Positions 10,794 to 21,253 of a stretch of DNA of 64,000 nt are shown piece after piece. Made by a program: the position numbers and the translations under genes. The stretch is from Perca fluviatilis (Eukaryota > Chordata > Actinopteri > Perciformes > Percidae). The stretch covers positions 2,586,517 to 2,650,516 of the forward strand of contig NC_053120.1 of assembly GCF_010015445.1 (NCBI RefSeq), read 5' to 3'. The notes beneath the pieces are model-generated. The model worked only from the letters and a program-made list of their open reading frames with translations. It did no database searches and was not told the DNA's origin. The first letter of the stretch is position 1. Every line of letters begins with the position of its first letter.

Positions 10794-10907
10794 CTGCGTC
10801 CTCTGAACCATCTCGTCGCTGGTGCCGAAGCGCTCCTCCATCACGGATCGGACCTGCTGCGCCTCGAACTCCAGCTGCTGCCGGATCAGATCCATCTGCA
10901 GAGAAAA
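10794..10907 (-). CDS. apc2: APC2 coiled-coil exon (38 codons)
   Basis: 114 bases between acceptor GTTGTTGTAG and donor CAG|GTGAGA encode FSLQMDLIRQQLEFEAQ, VRSVMEERFGTSDEMVQ and RTQ. From family knowledge this is the signature of APC2; the human APC counterpart exon is also 114 bp. The phase is 0 at both ends. APC family proteins scaffold beta-catenin destruction and bind microtubules. This N-terminal segment belongs to the coiled-coil region ahead of the armadillo repeats. Confidence 0.87.
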
Positions 10908-10944
10908 CTACAACAACAACAACAACAGACAGGAAACAGGAAAC

Positions 10945-10985
10945 AGGTCAGAGGTCAGAGGTCAGAGGTCAGAGGTCAGAGGTCA
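10945..10985 (+). promoter_or_regulatory. Six AGGTCA half-sites in DR1 spacing
   Basis: AGGTCA occurs six times in direct repeat with one G between copies. This is the layout of DR1 elements bound by RXR heterodimers or HNF4-type nuclear receptors. It lies about 40 bp upstream of the 114-bp apc2 exon, in the intron. Function is inferred; it may simply be a 7-bp microsatellite. Confidence 0.4.
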
Positions 10986-11109
10986 GCATTAGGGCGGGGC
11001 ATCACCACTGATTTCCTGAATCGATTTGATTCATTATGGATTACATTAGGGATAGTTCAGATAAAATAGTAGTTTATCGTGGATATGAAAGAGATTCTCA
11101 GAGACCTAA

Positions 11110-11140
11110 CGTGTGTGTGTGTGTATATATGCATGTATGT

Positions 11141-11209
<69 letters not shown>

Positions 11210-11965
11210 CATGTAGTAATGTATGTGTGTGTATGTGTGTATATATATATATGCTATGTATGTGGTGTTTATGTGTGTATTGATTGATGTTTTGTGTGTT
11301 TATGTGTGTATGTGCATGTATATGTCATATTTATGTGTGTGTGTGTGTATTGTATTATGTGTGTGTATGTATATGTATGTATGTGTGTTTGTTTGTGTAT
11401 ATGTGTGTGTATGCATGCATGTATGTGTGTGTGTTTGTGTGTGTGTATATGCATGTATGTATGTGTGTGTGTATGTATATGCATGTATGTGTGTGTGTAT
11501 ATGCATGTATTGTGTGTGTGTATATGCATGTATGTGTGTGTGTATGTGTATGTGTATATGTGTGTGTGTATATGCATGTATGTGTGTGTGTGTATATGCA
11601 TGTATGTATGTGTGTGTATGTGTGTATGTGTATATGTGTGTGTGTACATGCATGTATGTGTGTGTGTGTGTATATGCATGTATGTATGTGTGTGTATTTG
11701 TATGTGCGTGTGTGTCTGTTTTTGTACATGCGTGCATATGTGTATATGTGTGTGCGTGTGTGTGTATATTGTGTGTATATATGTGTGTCGTGTGTGTGTG
11801 TGTTGGCGTGCGGTATGTGTGTCTTGTACGGTATGTGTATGTGTGTGCTTGCGTGTGTGCAGTGTGCGTGTGTGTGTGTGTGTGTGTGCGTGTGGTGTGT
11901 GTGTGCATTATGTGTGTGTGTGTCTGTGTGTGCGTGTGTGCGGTATGTGTGTGTGTGTGTGTGTT
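11110..11965. repeat. (TG)n-rich intronic microsatellite
   Basis: About 850 bp of TGTG with periodic tatgcatgtatg inserts, filling most of the intron between the 109-bp and 114-bp apc2 exons. Apparent frames are Cys/Val/Met or Thr/His repeats only. Confidence 0.92.
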
Positions 11966-11970
11966 CTCAC

Positions 11971-12079
11971 CGTGTCGATGCGAGGAAGTTGAGCCAGTCT
12001 CTGTGACAGTGCATCCAGCTGGCTGAAGTACCAGCAGTGCTCCCTCTCCTCGCGGTCGATCTCCCCGAGCAGCAGGTTC
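11971..12079 (-). CDS. apc2: APC2 exon with the LLLGEIDREERE segment (109 bp)
   Basis: The acceptor GTCTGCAG and donor ACG|GTGAGA enclose 109 bases, the same length as the equivalent human APC exon. With the preceding exon it reads R, NLLLGEIDREEREHCWYF, then SQLDALSQRLAQLPRIDT. This matches the vertebrate APC/APC2 block LLL..(L/I)(D/E)(K/R)EE(K/R)E..WY..QL..L..R...LP. It starts with one base completing a split codon and ends in phase 0. It is apparently intact. Confidence 0.88.
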
Positions 12080-12149
12080 CTGCAGACAGCCACACACACG
12101 TTAACGCCAACAACACACTAAATATCTAAACATATCGTTGAGGTAGCCT

Positions 12150-12900
12150 GTAACCGGGAGCAGTGAACCCGGGAAAAGATCCCTACAGAGATAAAACTTT
12201 TAGTTAAGTAGTAAGATCCTTTTAGTTTAACATGAAACAGCCCCGAAATCACCATCACCAAACTCCACCAGACTCCATGTAAATAATCAGGACTTTTATC
12301 ATCGTAAAACACACTTCATTCAAAGTGGACAGAAACTAAATAAAACTATCAAAGGCCGTCTTGGTTCATCTTTCCACTTTTCCAACAATCACCACTCTGG
12401 TTTGGTTGAAATAAACCCTTAATTCACCCATTAACATGTGGAGATATGCTGACTCTATACACGCCTAAAAGTCCTGATTATTTACATGGAGTCTGGTGGA
12501 GATATGCTGGCTCTATACACACTAAAAGTCCTGATTATTTACATGGAGTCTGGTGGAGATATGCTGACTCTATACACGCTAAAAGTCCTGATTATTTACA
12601 TGGAGTCTGGTGGAGATATGCTGATTATATACACGCTAAAAGTCCTGATTATTTACATGGAGTCTGGTGGAGATATGCTGGCTCTATACACGCTAAAAGT
12701 CCTGATTATTTACATGGAGTCTGGTGGAGATATGCTGGCTCTATACACACTAAAAGTCCTGATTATTTACATGGAGTCTGGTGGAGATATGCTGGCTCTA
12801 TACACGCTAAAAGTCCTGATTATTTACATGGAGTCTGGTGGAGATATGCTGGCTCTATACATGCTAAAAGTCCTGATTATTTATATGGAGTCTGGTGGAG
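12150..12900. repeat. Dispersed repeat with internal 57-bp minisatellite (8 copies)
   Basis: The flank reads gatccctacagagataaaac and ccgaaatcaccatcaccaaa, then contains an inverted copy of the unit at about 12261-12298. From 12440 eight copies follow of a 57-bp unit (tatgctggctctatacacgc, taaaagtcctgattatttac, atggagtctggtggaga). The unit is 19 codons long, so frames stay open through the array. The same element recurs at 25.4, 30.0, 37.6, 50.5 and 51.7 kb beside lectin exons, so it is a mobile or dispersed family, not part of apc2. Confidence 0.85.
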
Positions 12901-12903
12901 TTT

Positions 12904-12937
<34 letters not shown>

Positions 12938-12961
12938 TAATAATAATAATATATATCCCAC

Positions 12962-13223
12962 CTCTCCTTGTACAGTTCCTCCTGGTGATGGTCGCTCATC
13001 CGTCCGTCTGCTCCGCTGATCACAGCTGTTTTAGGCGGCGCTCCGTCCAGGAAGTGATGCGGCATCATGGCGGCGGCCGCGGCGGCCTCGGCCCCGGACG
13101 CCGTGCTCAGACGGGACGGCGCTCTGCTGGGAGGCTCCGCCCCCCCCAGGCCGTCCGCCAGCAGCCGCAGGTTGTGAGGCTGATGCTTCAGTTCGTAGTA
13201 GTTAGTCAGGTCCATGTGGAGCT
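12962..13223 (-). CDS. apc2: APC2 exon equivalent to APC exon 4 (262 bp)
   Basis: On the minus strand the exon begins after TTTCCATAG with two bases completing a split codon, as in human APC exon 4. It reads ELHMDLTNYYELKHQPHN then LRLLADGLGG, which aligns with human APC2 ALQMDITSLYNLKFQPPTL. A low-complexity Ser/Ala stretch (AEAAAAAAMM) follows, then SDHHQEELYKER, and a donor GAGAG|GTGGGA joins in phase to the 109-bp exon. Two bases remain at the end, matching the next exon. The 5' boundary is unusual: its acceptor and first codons are also the start of the adjacent 54-bp tandem array. The (ATT/TAA)n tract beyond the donor is intronic. Confidence 0.78.
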
Positions 13224-16200
13224 CTATGGAAACATCCCATAATATACTACAGTAGTTAGTCAGGTCCATGTGGAGCTCTATGGAAACATCCCATAATATA
13301 CTACAGTAGTTAGTCAGGTCCATGTGGAGCTCTATGGAAACATCCCATAATATACTACAGTAGTTAGTCAGGTCCATGTGGAGCTCTATGGAAACATCCC
13401 ATAATATACTACAGTAGTTAGTCAGGTCCATGTGGAGCTCTATGGAAACATCCCATAATATACTACAGTAGTTAGTCAGGTCCATGTGGAGCTCAATGGA
13501 AACATCCCATAATATACTACAGTAGTTAGTCAGGTCCATGTGGAGCTCTATGGAAACATCCCATAATATACTACAGTAGTTAGTCAGGTCCATGTGGAGC
13601 TCTATGGAAACATCCTATAATATACTACAGTAGTTAGTCAGGTCCATGTGGAGCTCTATAGAAACATCCATGTGGCTCTATGGAAACATCCTATAATATA
13701 CTACAGTAGTTAGACAGGTCCATGTGGAGCTCTATGGAAACATCCCATAATATACTACAGTAGTTAGTCAGGTCCATGTGGAGCTCTATGGAAACATCCC
13801 ATAATATACTACAGTAGTTAGACAGGTCCATGTGGAGCTCTATGGAAACATCCCATAATATACTACAGTAGTTAGTCAGGTCCATGTGGAGCTCTATGGA
13901 AATATCCCAATATACTACAGTAGTTAGACAGGTCCATGTGGAGCTCTATGGAAACATCCCATAATATACTACAGTAGTTAGTCAGGTCCATGTGGAGCTC
14001 AATGGAAACATCCCATAATATACTACAGTAGTTAGTCAGGTCCATGTGGAGCTCAATGGAAACATCCCATAATATACTACAGTAGTTAGACAGGTCCATG
14101 TGGAGCTCTATGGAAACATCCCAAATATACTACAGTAGTTAGACAGGTCCATGTTGAGCTCTATGGAAACATCCATAATATACAACAGTAGTTAGTCAGG
14201 TACATGTGGAGCTCTATGGAAATATCCCATAATATACTACAGTAGTTAGACAGGTCCATGTGGAGCTCTATGGAAACATCCCATAATATACTACAGTAGT
14301 TAGTCAGGTCCATGTGGAGCTCTATAGAAACATCCATGTGTGAGCTCTATGGAAACATCCCATAATATACTACAGTAGTTAGACAGGTCCATGTGGGGCT
14401 CTATGGAAACATCCCATAATATACTACAGTAGTTAGTCAGGTCCATGTGAGGCTCAATGGAAACATCCCATAATATACACAGTAGTTAGACAGGTCCATG
14501 TGGAGCTCTATGGAAACATCCCATAATATACTACAGTAGTTAGTCAAGGTCCATGTGGAGCTCTATGGAAATATCCCATAATATACTACAGTAGTTAGAC
14601 AGGTCCATGTGGAGCTCTATGGAAACATCCCATAATATACTACAGTAGTTAGTCAGGTCCATGTGGAGCTCAATGGAAACATCCCATAATATACTACAGT
14701 AGTTAGTGAGGTCCATGTGGAGCTCTATGGAAACATCCCATGATATACTACAGTAGTAAGTCAGGTCCATGTGGAGCTCTATAGAAATATCCCATAATAT
14801 ACTACAGTAGTTAGACGAGTCCATGTGGAGCTCTATGGAAACATCCCATAATATACTACAGTAGTTAGTCAGGTCCATGTGGAGCTCTGGAAACAATCCC
14901 ATAATATACTACAGTAGTTAGTCAGGTCCATGTGGAGCTCTATGGAAACATCCATGTGGAGCTCTATAGACATCCTATAATATACTACAGTAGTTAGACA
15001 GGTCCATGTGGAGCTCAATGTAAACATCCCATAATATACTACAGTAGTTAGTCAGGTCCATGTGGAGCTCTATGGAAACATCCATGTGCAGCTCTATGGA
15101 AACATCCTATAATATACTACAGTAGTTAGACAGGTCCATGTGGAGCTCAATAGAAACATCCCATAATATACTACAGTAGTTAGTCAGGTCCATGTGGAGC
15201 TCTATGGAAACATCCATGTTGAGCTCTATGGAAACATCCTATAATATACTACAGTAGTTAGTCAGGTCCATGTAGAGCTCAATGGAAACATCCCATAATA
15301 TACTACAGTAGTTAGTCAGGTCCATGTGGAGCTCTATGGAAACATCCCATAATATACTACAGTAGTTAGACAGGTCCATGTGGAGTATATGGAAACATCC
15401 CAATAATACTACAGTAGTTAGTCAGGTCTATGTGTAGCTCTATGGAAACATCCCATAATATACTACAGTAGTTAACAGGTCCATGTGGAGCTCTATAGAA
15501 ACATCCAAAATATACTACAGTAGTTAGTCAGGTCCATGTGAGGCTCTATGGAAACATCCCATAATATACTACAGTAGTTAGACAGGTCCATGTGGAGCTC
15601 TATGGAAACATCCCATAATATACTACAGTAGTTAGTCAGGTCCATGTGGAGCTCTATGGAAACATCCCATAATATACTACAGTAGTTAGTCAGGTCCATG
15701 TGGAGCTCTATGGAAACATCCCATAATATACTACAGTAGTTAGACAGGTCCATGTGGAGCTCTATGGAAACATCCCATAATATACTACAGTAGTTAGACA
15801 GGTCCATGTGGAGCTCTATGGAAACATCCCATAATATACTACAGTAGTTAGACAGGTCCATGTGGAGCTCTATGGAAACATCCCATAATATACTACAGTA
15901 GTTAGTCAGGTCCATGTGGAGCTCTGTAAAAATCCCATAATATACTACAGTAGTTAGACAGGTCCATGTGGAGCTCTATGGAAACATCCTATAATATACT
16001 ACAGTAGTTAGTCAGGTCCATGTGGAGCTCTATAGAAACATCCCATAATATACTACAGTAGTTAGTGAGGTCCATGTGGAGCTCTATGGAAACATCCCAT
16101 AATATACTACAGTAGTTAGTAGAGGTCCATGTGGAGCTCTATGGAAACATCCCATAATATACTACAGTAGTTAGTCAGTTCCATGTGGAGCTCTATGGAA

Positions 16201-16430
16201 ACATCCCATAATACACTACAGTAGTTAGTCAGTCCATGAGGAGCTCTATGGAAACATCCCATAATATACTACAGTAGTTAGTCAGGTCCATGTGGAGCTC
16301 TATGGAAACATCCCATAATACACTACAGTAGTTAGTCAGGTCCATGTGGAGCTCTATGGAAACATCCCATAATATATACTACAGTAGTTAGTCAAGTCCA
16401 TGTGGAGCTCTATGGAAACATCCCATAGCA
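13200..16430 (-). repeat. 54-bp minisatellite built from the apc2 exon 3' splice site, about 60 copies
   Basis: The unit read on + is tagtcaggtccatgtggagc, tctatggaaacatcccataa, tatactacagtagt. On the minus strand every intact unit contains GACTAAC (branch-point-like), about 30 bases, TTTCCATAG, then AGCTCCACATGGACCTGAC, the first codons of the real exon. The repeat encodes the 18-residue frame MDLTNYCSILWDVSIELH and is in frame with the exon through the nearest copies. Many distal copies carry indels. The array fills the whole stretch upstream of the exon, and I see no other feature in it. Confidence 0.93.
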
Positions 16431-16435
16431 CTTTT

Positions 16436-16860
16436 TTTACTTGATGCAACGTGAATTTCGTTCTAGACTGAATGTTTTTGAATGACAATAAAATAACTTT
16501 TGAATCTTGAATTATTAAGATTTTTTCCTAAATATTTTACTTTCAGATATAAGTTCCTACATTTCCCAGAATGCCATTCAAAAATCCCAGAAGGACACAC
16601 AGTATGTCAACGTCACACCACTGCAAACAAAGTGAGTAAATGAATAAAACACATCCTTAATTTAAATAAAAGTATTAATCCCACACTGTTAAAATGTACA
16701 TTTAAAGAATAATAAAAAGATTCATATTATAACTTTCTTCCTCAATATTATGATTTCCTTTTTAAAATATTATCACTTTTTACTTTGAAATATTAACTTT
16801 GGAGTAAAGCACTTCATCAACATTATTACTTGAGTACAGTACTTGAGTAAATATACTTAG
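16436..16860. other. Conserved 3' flank of a lectin unit
   Basis: Contains cctacatttcccagaatgcc and cagtatgtcaacgtcacacc, a module that recurs at about 32.2, 46.3, 47.1, 48.1 and 63.3 kb downstream of lectin CTLD3 exons. It is followed by AT-rich sequence. No gene is seen. Confidence 0.6.
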
Positions 16861-17219
16861 TTACATTTTGGTGGTTTGTTCTTGGAACAGATGAAATTAA
16901 ACTTGTGTGGCATCGGGCCGATCTTTTGACCTAAGTCCCTCTCGTCCATGGCTCCAGACATGTTGGGTAGCTCGCCCCAGACTGGGGAGGGCCCAGTTCT
17001 TGTAGTGGGACTGCCTCTTTGGCCACTGACCCAGAACCAGAAGTCCAGAGTGCAGGTGTAGCGCAGTCCCAGCCAATAATTTAGGAGTGGAGGCTATCTT
17101 GGCTCTCTGACCCAGCTGATCGTCCAGGTTGGTGATGGAGACAAGGTCGCCATGGTGATCTCTGCAGTAGTATAACGCGTCCTCCCAGATCATGCTCTGG
17201 TTGATCAGGATCACTGAAT
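16845..17219 (-). pseudogene. Broken CTLD3 exon of lectin unit 1
   Basis: The acceptor CTGACAG and start (DSVILINQSMIWEDALYYC) match the intact CTLD3 exons at 34195 and 48610. Small indels then disrupt the frame: the segment RWVQERAKMA is shortened, the WMGLRY/WLGLRY region is replaced in another frame (KLLAGTALH), and later parts lie in different frames. The stop of the paralogues (TCCAAGTAA) is changed to TCCAAGAAC. It would not encode a folded CTLD. Confidence 0.8.
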
Positions 17220-17748
17220 CTGTCAGGGGAGAAGGAGAGGCAATTAGTGACGGAGTCAATCAGGGGTGGAGTGGCAAAGTCAATTAGTGGCTGAGCCAAT
17301 CAGGGACAGAGACCCAAATGCTCCGCCCATGGAGACAAACACAGGACAGTTTAAATAACAGCTGTAACATTTAATTATATATTTTGTGAAAACATTCGGG
17401 GCTGCAGTTGAAAGTAAAATCTCAGCAGAAAACTGCGCTTTAAAATGTATCTGTTGTTCTATTTTTAGTGCTGCTTTTTATATTCAATTCAACATCCAAT
17501 TTGTTCAACAGAAGAAAGTAGGAAATTATTTCCTTTCGTTTGTTTTAAATCTAACAAGCAGTTTGTTGTATTTTAGCAGAACTGAGAACACTTTGTTTAT
17601 TTATCGCGAGTTATATCATTATCAAGATATTCATCAATGATGAAGCTCATACCGTACGACCATAATTCTTATAATAAAGTAATAAATAAAGTGAATCATT
17701 AAACAGATGGAGATGTACAGTACCGTTAGATAGACCTGCTAAACTCAC

Positions 17749-18072
17749 CGTTGTAGCAGAAGAAGGTTTTTTTTTCATCACAGTCATCAGAGCTCCAATT
17801 TCCATTTATCGTAGTCATAGCACATGTCTTCTCAGGGTATTGTTTATCTTGATCCCAGGATCTGAAAGAGAAACTGCTCCCATCTGACCAACTCCAGTAA
17901 GACTTTCTGAACAGGCCGATCCAGAAAGGTTCTGCTTCTTTCCGGCGCTGTGTCTTGAAGTCTTCTAGCTGTTTGACTCCACTGATCAGGTCAGTGTGAG
18001 TTTTTCTGCAGTACCTCTGAGCCTTTGTCCAGGTCATCTCAGAGGAACTGACAGAAAATGTCTTCTGTTTGT
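17749..18072 (-). CDS. CTLD2 exon, second copy, lectin unit 1
   Basis: 324 bp bounded by GTTCCAG and GTGAGTTT, phase 1 at both ends. It reads DKQKTF, EMTWTKAQRYCRKTHTDLIS, FWIGLFRKSYWSWSDGSSFS, RSWDQDKQYPEKTCAMTT and NWSSDDC then FFCYN. The WIGL core and the cysteines of a C-type lectin-like fold are present, but there is no EPN/QPD sugar motif, so this domain may be structural or a protein binder. It is nearly identical to the copy at 22327-22650, a recent duplication. It is followed only by the broken CTLD3. Confidence 0.8.
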
Positions 18073-18179
18073 CTGGAACACACAGACAGACGTTTTGGTT
18101 TTTATTTAGTTTAGGTTCATTTAAAATCCTACATTATTCTTATTTCCAAACAATAATGTGATATCAATTCAGAGACTTT

Positions 18180-20300
18180 CTCCTGTAAAACAAACTCCCC
18201 CAGAAGTGGATTGTTCCAGCATCATTCTGACCTATATTTATGTTTCTAGTGGCGGCCCTCTAGTGGCCGTAGTAGTTCTGATTGGAGCAAAGCAGGAAGT
18301 AAGGTGAGGAAGGAGAAGAGCGCCAAGTGCAAGTGGGTAAGCTTCTCCTCGGAACGTGTAGCTCCTATGGCGCCATTTTGGTGCTTCCATTGACTCCCAT
18401 TCATTCTGACGTCACTTTGACAGAGAATAACTTTACATCTGAAGCGTTTAAAGACTCTATTTGTCCGTTGTTTATTTCTAAAGAAACACGACAATGTATA
18501 AAAGGCTCCATTACCTTGTAGCTCACGTTATGGCTCCGTAGCAGACGCTTTTATAACAATAGGCTAACGATTGGGTCATAACCACGAGACTTACTGTCAC
18601 ACAGTAGAGGAATTACCGTATAGTACAGGAGAAGCTCACAGGCAGTTTGGACTTCCGTTAGCTGTTTAGGTTTAATGACTAATGTTCAGTGTTGGGCAAG
18701 TTACTTCCAAAATGTAATACATTATAGATTACTAGTTACTGTCATTTGAGAGTAATTAGTTATATTACAATATTACTGTCTCTGAATTGTAATGCGTTAC
18801 ACTACTTTTGCAATACTTTTGAGTTACTTTCACCAAAATAACAGCGGAAGTTTGACTTGGCAGCTAGCTTATGAATTTCACAACCGGATCTTTAAAGTCT
18901 CCTCTTTATCCACTTTGATACATCATAGATTATTCATAATATTTTGTATAATTAATATGCATATGCAAAGTAACTAAAGCTATAAAACTAGATAAGTAAA
19001 ACATACAATAGGCAAGTAGGAGAAAATGAAAATACTCAATTAAACGTAGGCTACCTTACAGTTGTATTGAAGTACAGCATTGTTGTAAAATGTTTGTTTA
19101 AAGCGCTTGAATAAGAAATTCATGTTGTTTAGTTTAAAACAGTCTAAAGGAAATGGTCAATAGTGTGATTAAAACTCACAATTTACATTATTTACAGTAC
19201 TTGATTTACAGCTGATATGTGAAAAGCTCCACAACCTTATTTAACATTAATTTAGTTTTACTGCGAATTGTCACAGGAAGTGCTTTTATTTTGAAGTAGC
19301 CTACACGGAAGTTGTCTGTTGTGTACTCTTTCTAGCTTGTGTTGAGATGAACGTGAGACCCTAGATGCAAACATGTCCGTCAAGTTAAGTTGATCACTTT
19401 CTTGTTTGTAAAACTGCAACACATTGAACAGTAAATGGTCACAGTAAAAGACAAGCGTTTTTGGTCGACATTCGAAGCCCTTCTACTACAGGCAGAGTTA
19501 CTCTCCACGGCTGGTAAACTGCAATGATATTTACGTGTAGCAAGCCTAAACATTAAACATTAATTCCCGACATGTTTAAATCTGTCAACGGCTCGGACAC
19601 ACTGCTGTCCGCGCTGACGTACCGTCACCTGTTGTTGGGACACGATGTTATGAAATAATACTCAGGGCTTTTTTTTTCTGTGATCAAATGTTTCGCGGTG
19701 TTGGGAAATTCTTAAATGTTGTTAAAATGCGTTGTAACTCGCGTTACTGGGATTGTAACGGGTATAATATTACCGAAATTTAATTAGTAATGCGTTATAT
19801 TACTGTGTTACAGCAAAAAGGAATACATTACTGTAATTGCGTTACTTTTGTAACGCATTACTCCCAACACTGCTAATGTTAACTATCATGTTAGTGATCA
19901 GTAATTAGCCTGTGCCTATGTTATCTCCTTACATATAGCTACGCTCTCCGTCTCTGTAAGATTGGGAATGATTGAGATTTCTCTCGGCACAGCTACCAGA
20001 AGACTTCACACTTTCAGACAGGTTGCTCACGTCACATCTACGTCTTCAAGCTCAGTTGGAGGCTGCTCAGTAACGCTCAGCCAGCACCGGGAAAGAGACT
20101 TCTGATATCCTTCACTGGTCTCATGCAGAGACATGGGGTCTTGTGGTCCATTTTGGGTCAGATTAGAGGGGGGGGGGCAAAAGTCAGAACTACTACGGCC
20201 ACTAGAGGGCGCCACCACTACAAACATAAATATAGGTCAGAATGATGCTGGGACAAACCACTTCTGGGGGAGTTTTTTAGGGGAGAAAGGAGTATATATC
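18180..20300. mobile_element. Foldback element in the CTLD1-CTLD2 intron
   Basis: The left arm (about 18187-18660, with actcccccagaagtgg and tctagtggccgtagtagttc) and right arm (about 19900-20300, with ccacttctgggggagttttt) are inverted relatives. The same pair brackets the equivalent introns at 22.74-23.86 and 35.5-37.1 kb, with a relic at 49.7-49.9 kb. No transposase is seen. The hAT element at 18687 is nested inside. Confidence 0.6.
18687..19872. mobile_element. hAT-type DNA transposon, 1186 bp, with 8-bp target duplication
   Basis: The ends cagtgttgggcaagttac and gcattactcccaacactg are inverted copies. The target ctaatgtt is duplicated at 18679-18686 and 19873-19880. No transposase ORF survives. 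It is nested in the foldback element of the lectin intron. Confidence 0.88.
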
Positions 20301-20612
20301 CCTCTGACGCCTGAATTTATTCACAATTATATAAACAAAATATTATGTGTGTTTCTGGCTCCAAGCTGATGCTAAATTAAGTTGAGATTGTTAATTTGTC
20401 TATAGCATATGGAATAGATATAAATTTAGGTATGATGCAAATTAGCGACAACAGGCATTATGGTAAAATAAAAAATAGAAATAAAACATAGTAGATTTCA
20501 TTCATGTCACAAAGTTGTTAGAACTTCTAAACTGTAATTGACAAATACATGGATCTTGACAACGGCAAGAAAGAAAACCCTCTCCTACTCCCTAACATTG
20601 ACAGTAGTTTCT

Positions 20613-20651
20613 TTAGGGTTAGGGTTAGGTTTAGGGGTAGGGTTAGGGTTA
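20613..20651 (+). repeat. Short interstitial telomere-like repeat
   Basis: Six TTAGGG-type units with two variants (ttaggt, ttagggg) lie in the intron region beside the CTLD1 exon. It is too short and degenerate to be a telomere. Confidence 0.8.
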
Positions 20652-20845
20652 ATTTTGCTTCCGTGAACCGGATGTATCTCCCACTCCGACCGGTCCTACG
20701 AGAAACCAGTGCATGTAAAAGGTTCCTAGGTATGTATCGCATGTAAACAAACCGGCATTGGGGGGAATACACACGCTATCTCGTCTGCAGTCGGAATGGA
20801 AGGGGTTTGATGCAAATTAAAGGGTTAAGTCCCACATGTTCTCAC

Positions 20846-21253
20846 CGTCATAGCAGATACATTTATGCCTTTCATTACAAGATGCGTCATCCCATGTGTC
20901 ATCCTTCATCCACACACAGTTCTCACGATTTTTTAAATTATTCGGCTGTCCTGCAAACCATTTACTCTCGTTGAACTCCACCCCTGGCCGAGACCAGCGC
21001 CAGTCTCGCTGCAGCCCAATCCAGGCTCCAGCTCGAAACTGTGCAGTCGTGGAGCCGAGGAGGCTCTTCATGCCTGCCTGGTTAGACACTGTGGCCAGGT
21101 CAGTGTGGTTCTTTCTGCAATACTCCTGGGCTTCTTTCCAGGTCTTCTTCTCTCCAATGAAGTGGTAGTCACACAGCTGACCCCCAATGGAGGAACACTG
21201 ACCTGATAACAGAGAAGAAACTGCAGCGATGGAGCTGAGAGCTAGACAAGCAT
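20846..21253 (-). CDS. CTLD1 exon, second copy, lectin unit 1
   Basis: 408 bp, acceptor GAACAG and donor GTGAGAAC, phase 1 at both ends. It begins with the second half of a signal peptide (ACLALSSIAAVSSLLSG) and then QCSSIGGQL. A CTLD follows with TWKEAQEYCRKNHTDLATVS, AGAWIGLQRDWRWSRPGVEF, WFAGQPNNLKNRENCVWM and WDDASC then CICYD. QPN replaces QPD and WDD replaces WND of the calcium/sugar site. No signal-peptide exon of its own is seen between this exon and the CTLD2 copy at 22327. It may therefore be spliced from that exon in frame, or be unexpressed. Confidence 0.8.

Noticed and set aside
9645..12097. Cys/Val-rich and Thr/His-rich frames up to 267 residues
   Set aside because: They are translations of TG/CA microsatellites; only the short apc2 exons inside them are real.
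12446..13019. Open frames MESGGDMLALYTLKVLIIY and HGVWWRYAGSIHAKSPDYL
   Set aside because: The 57-bp unit is a multiple of three, so frames stay open by chance; the same unit lies in other introns in both orientations.
13200..16430. CRISPR-like array
   Set aside because: Units are contiguous 54-bp copies without unique spacers, in a vertebrate genome.
18246..18521. Small ORFs near the inverted module in lectin introns
   Set aside because: They are shared by foldback repeats in both orientations and lack any domain.
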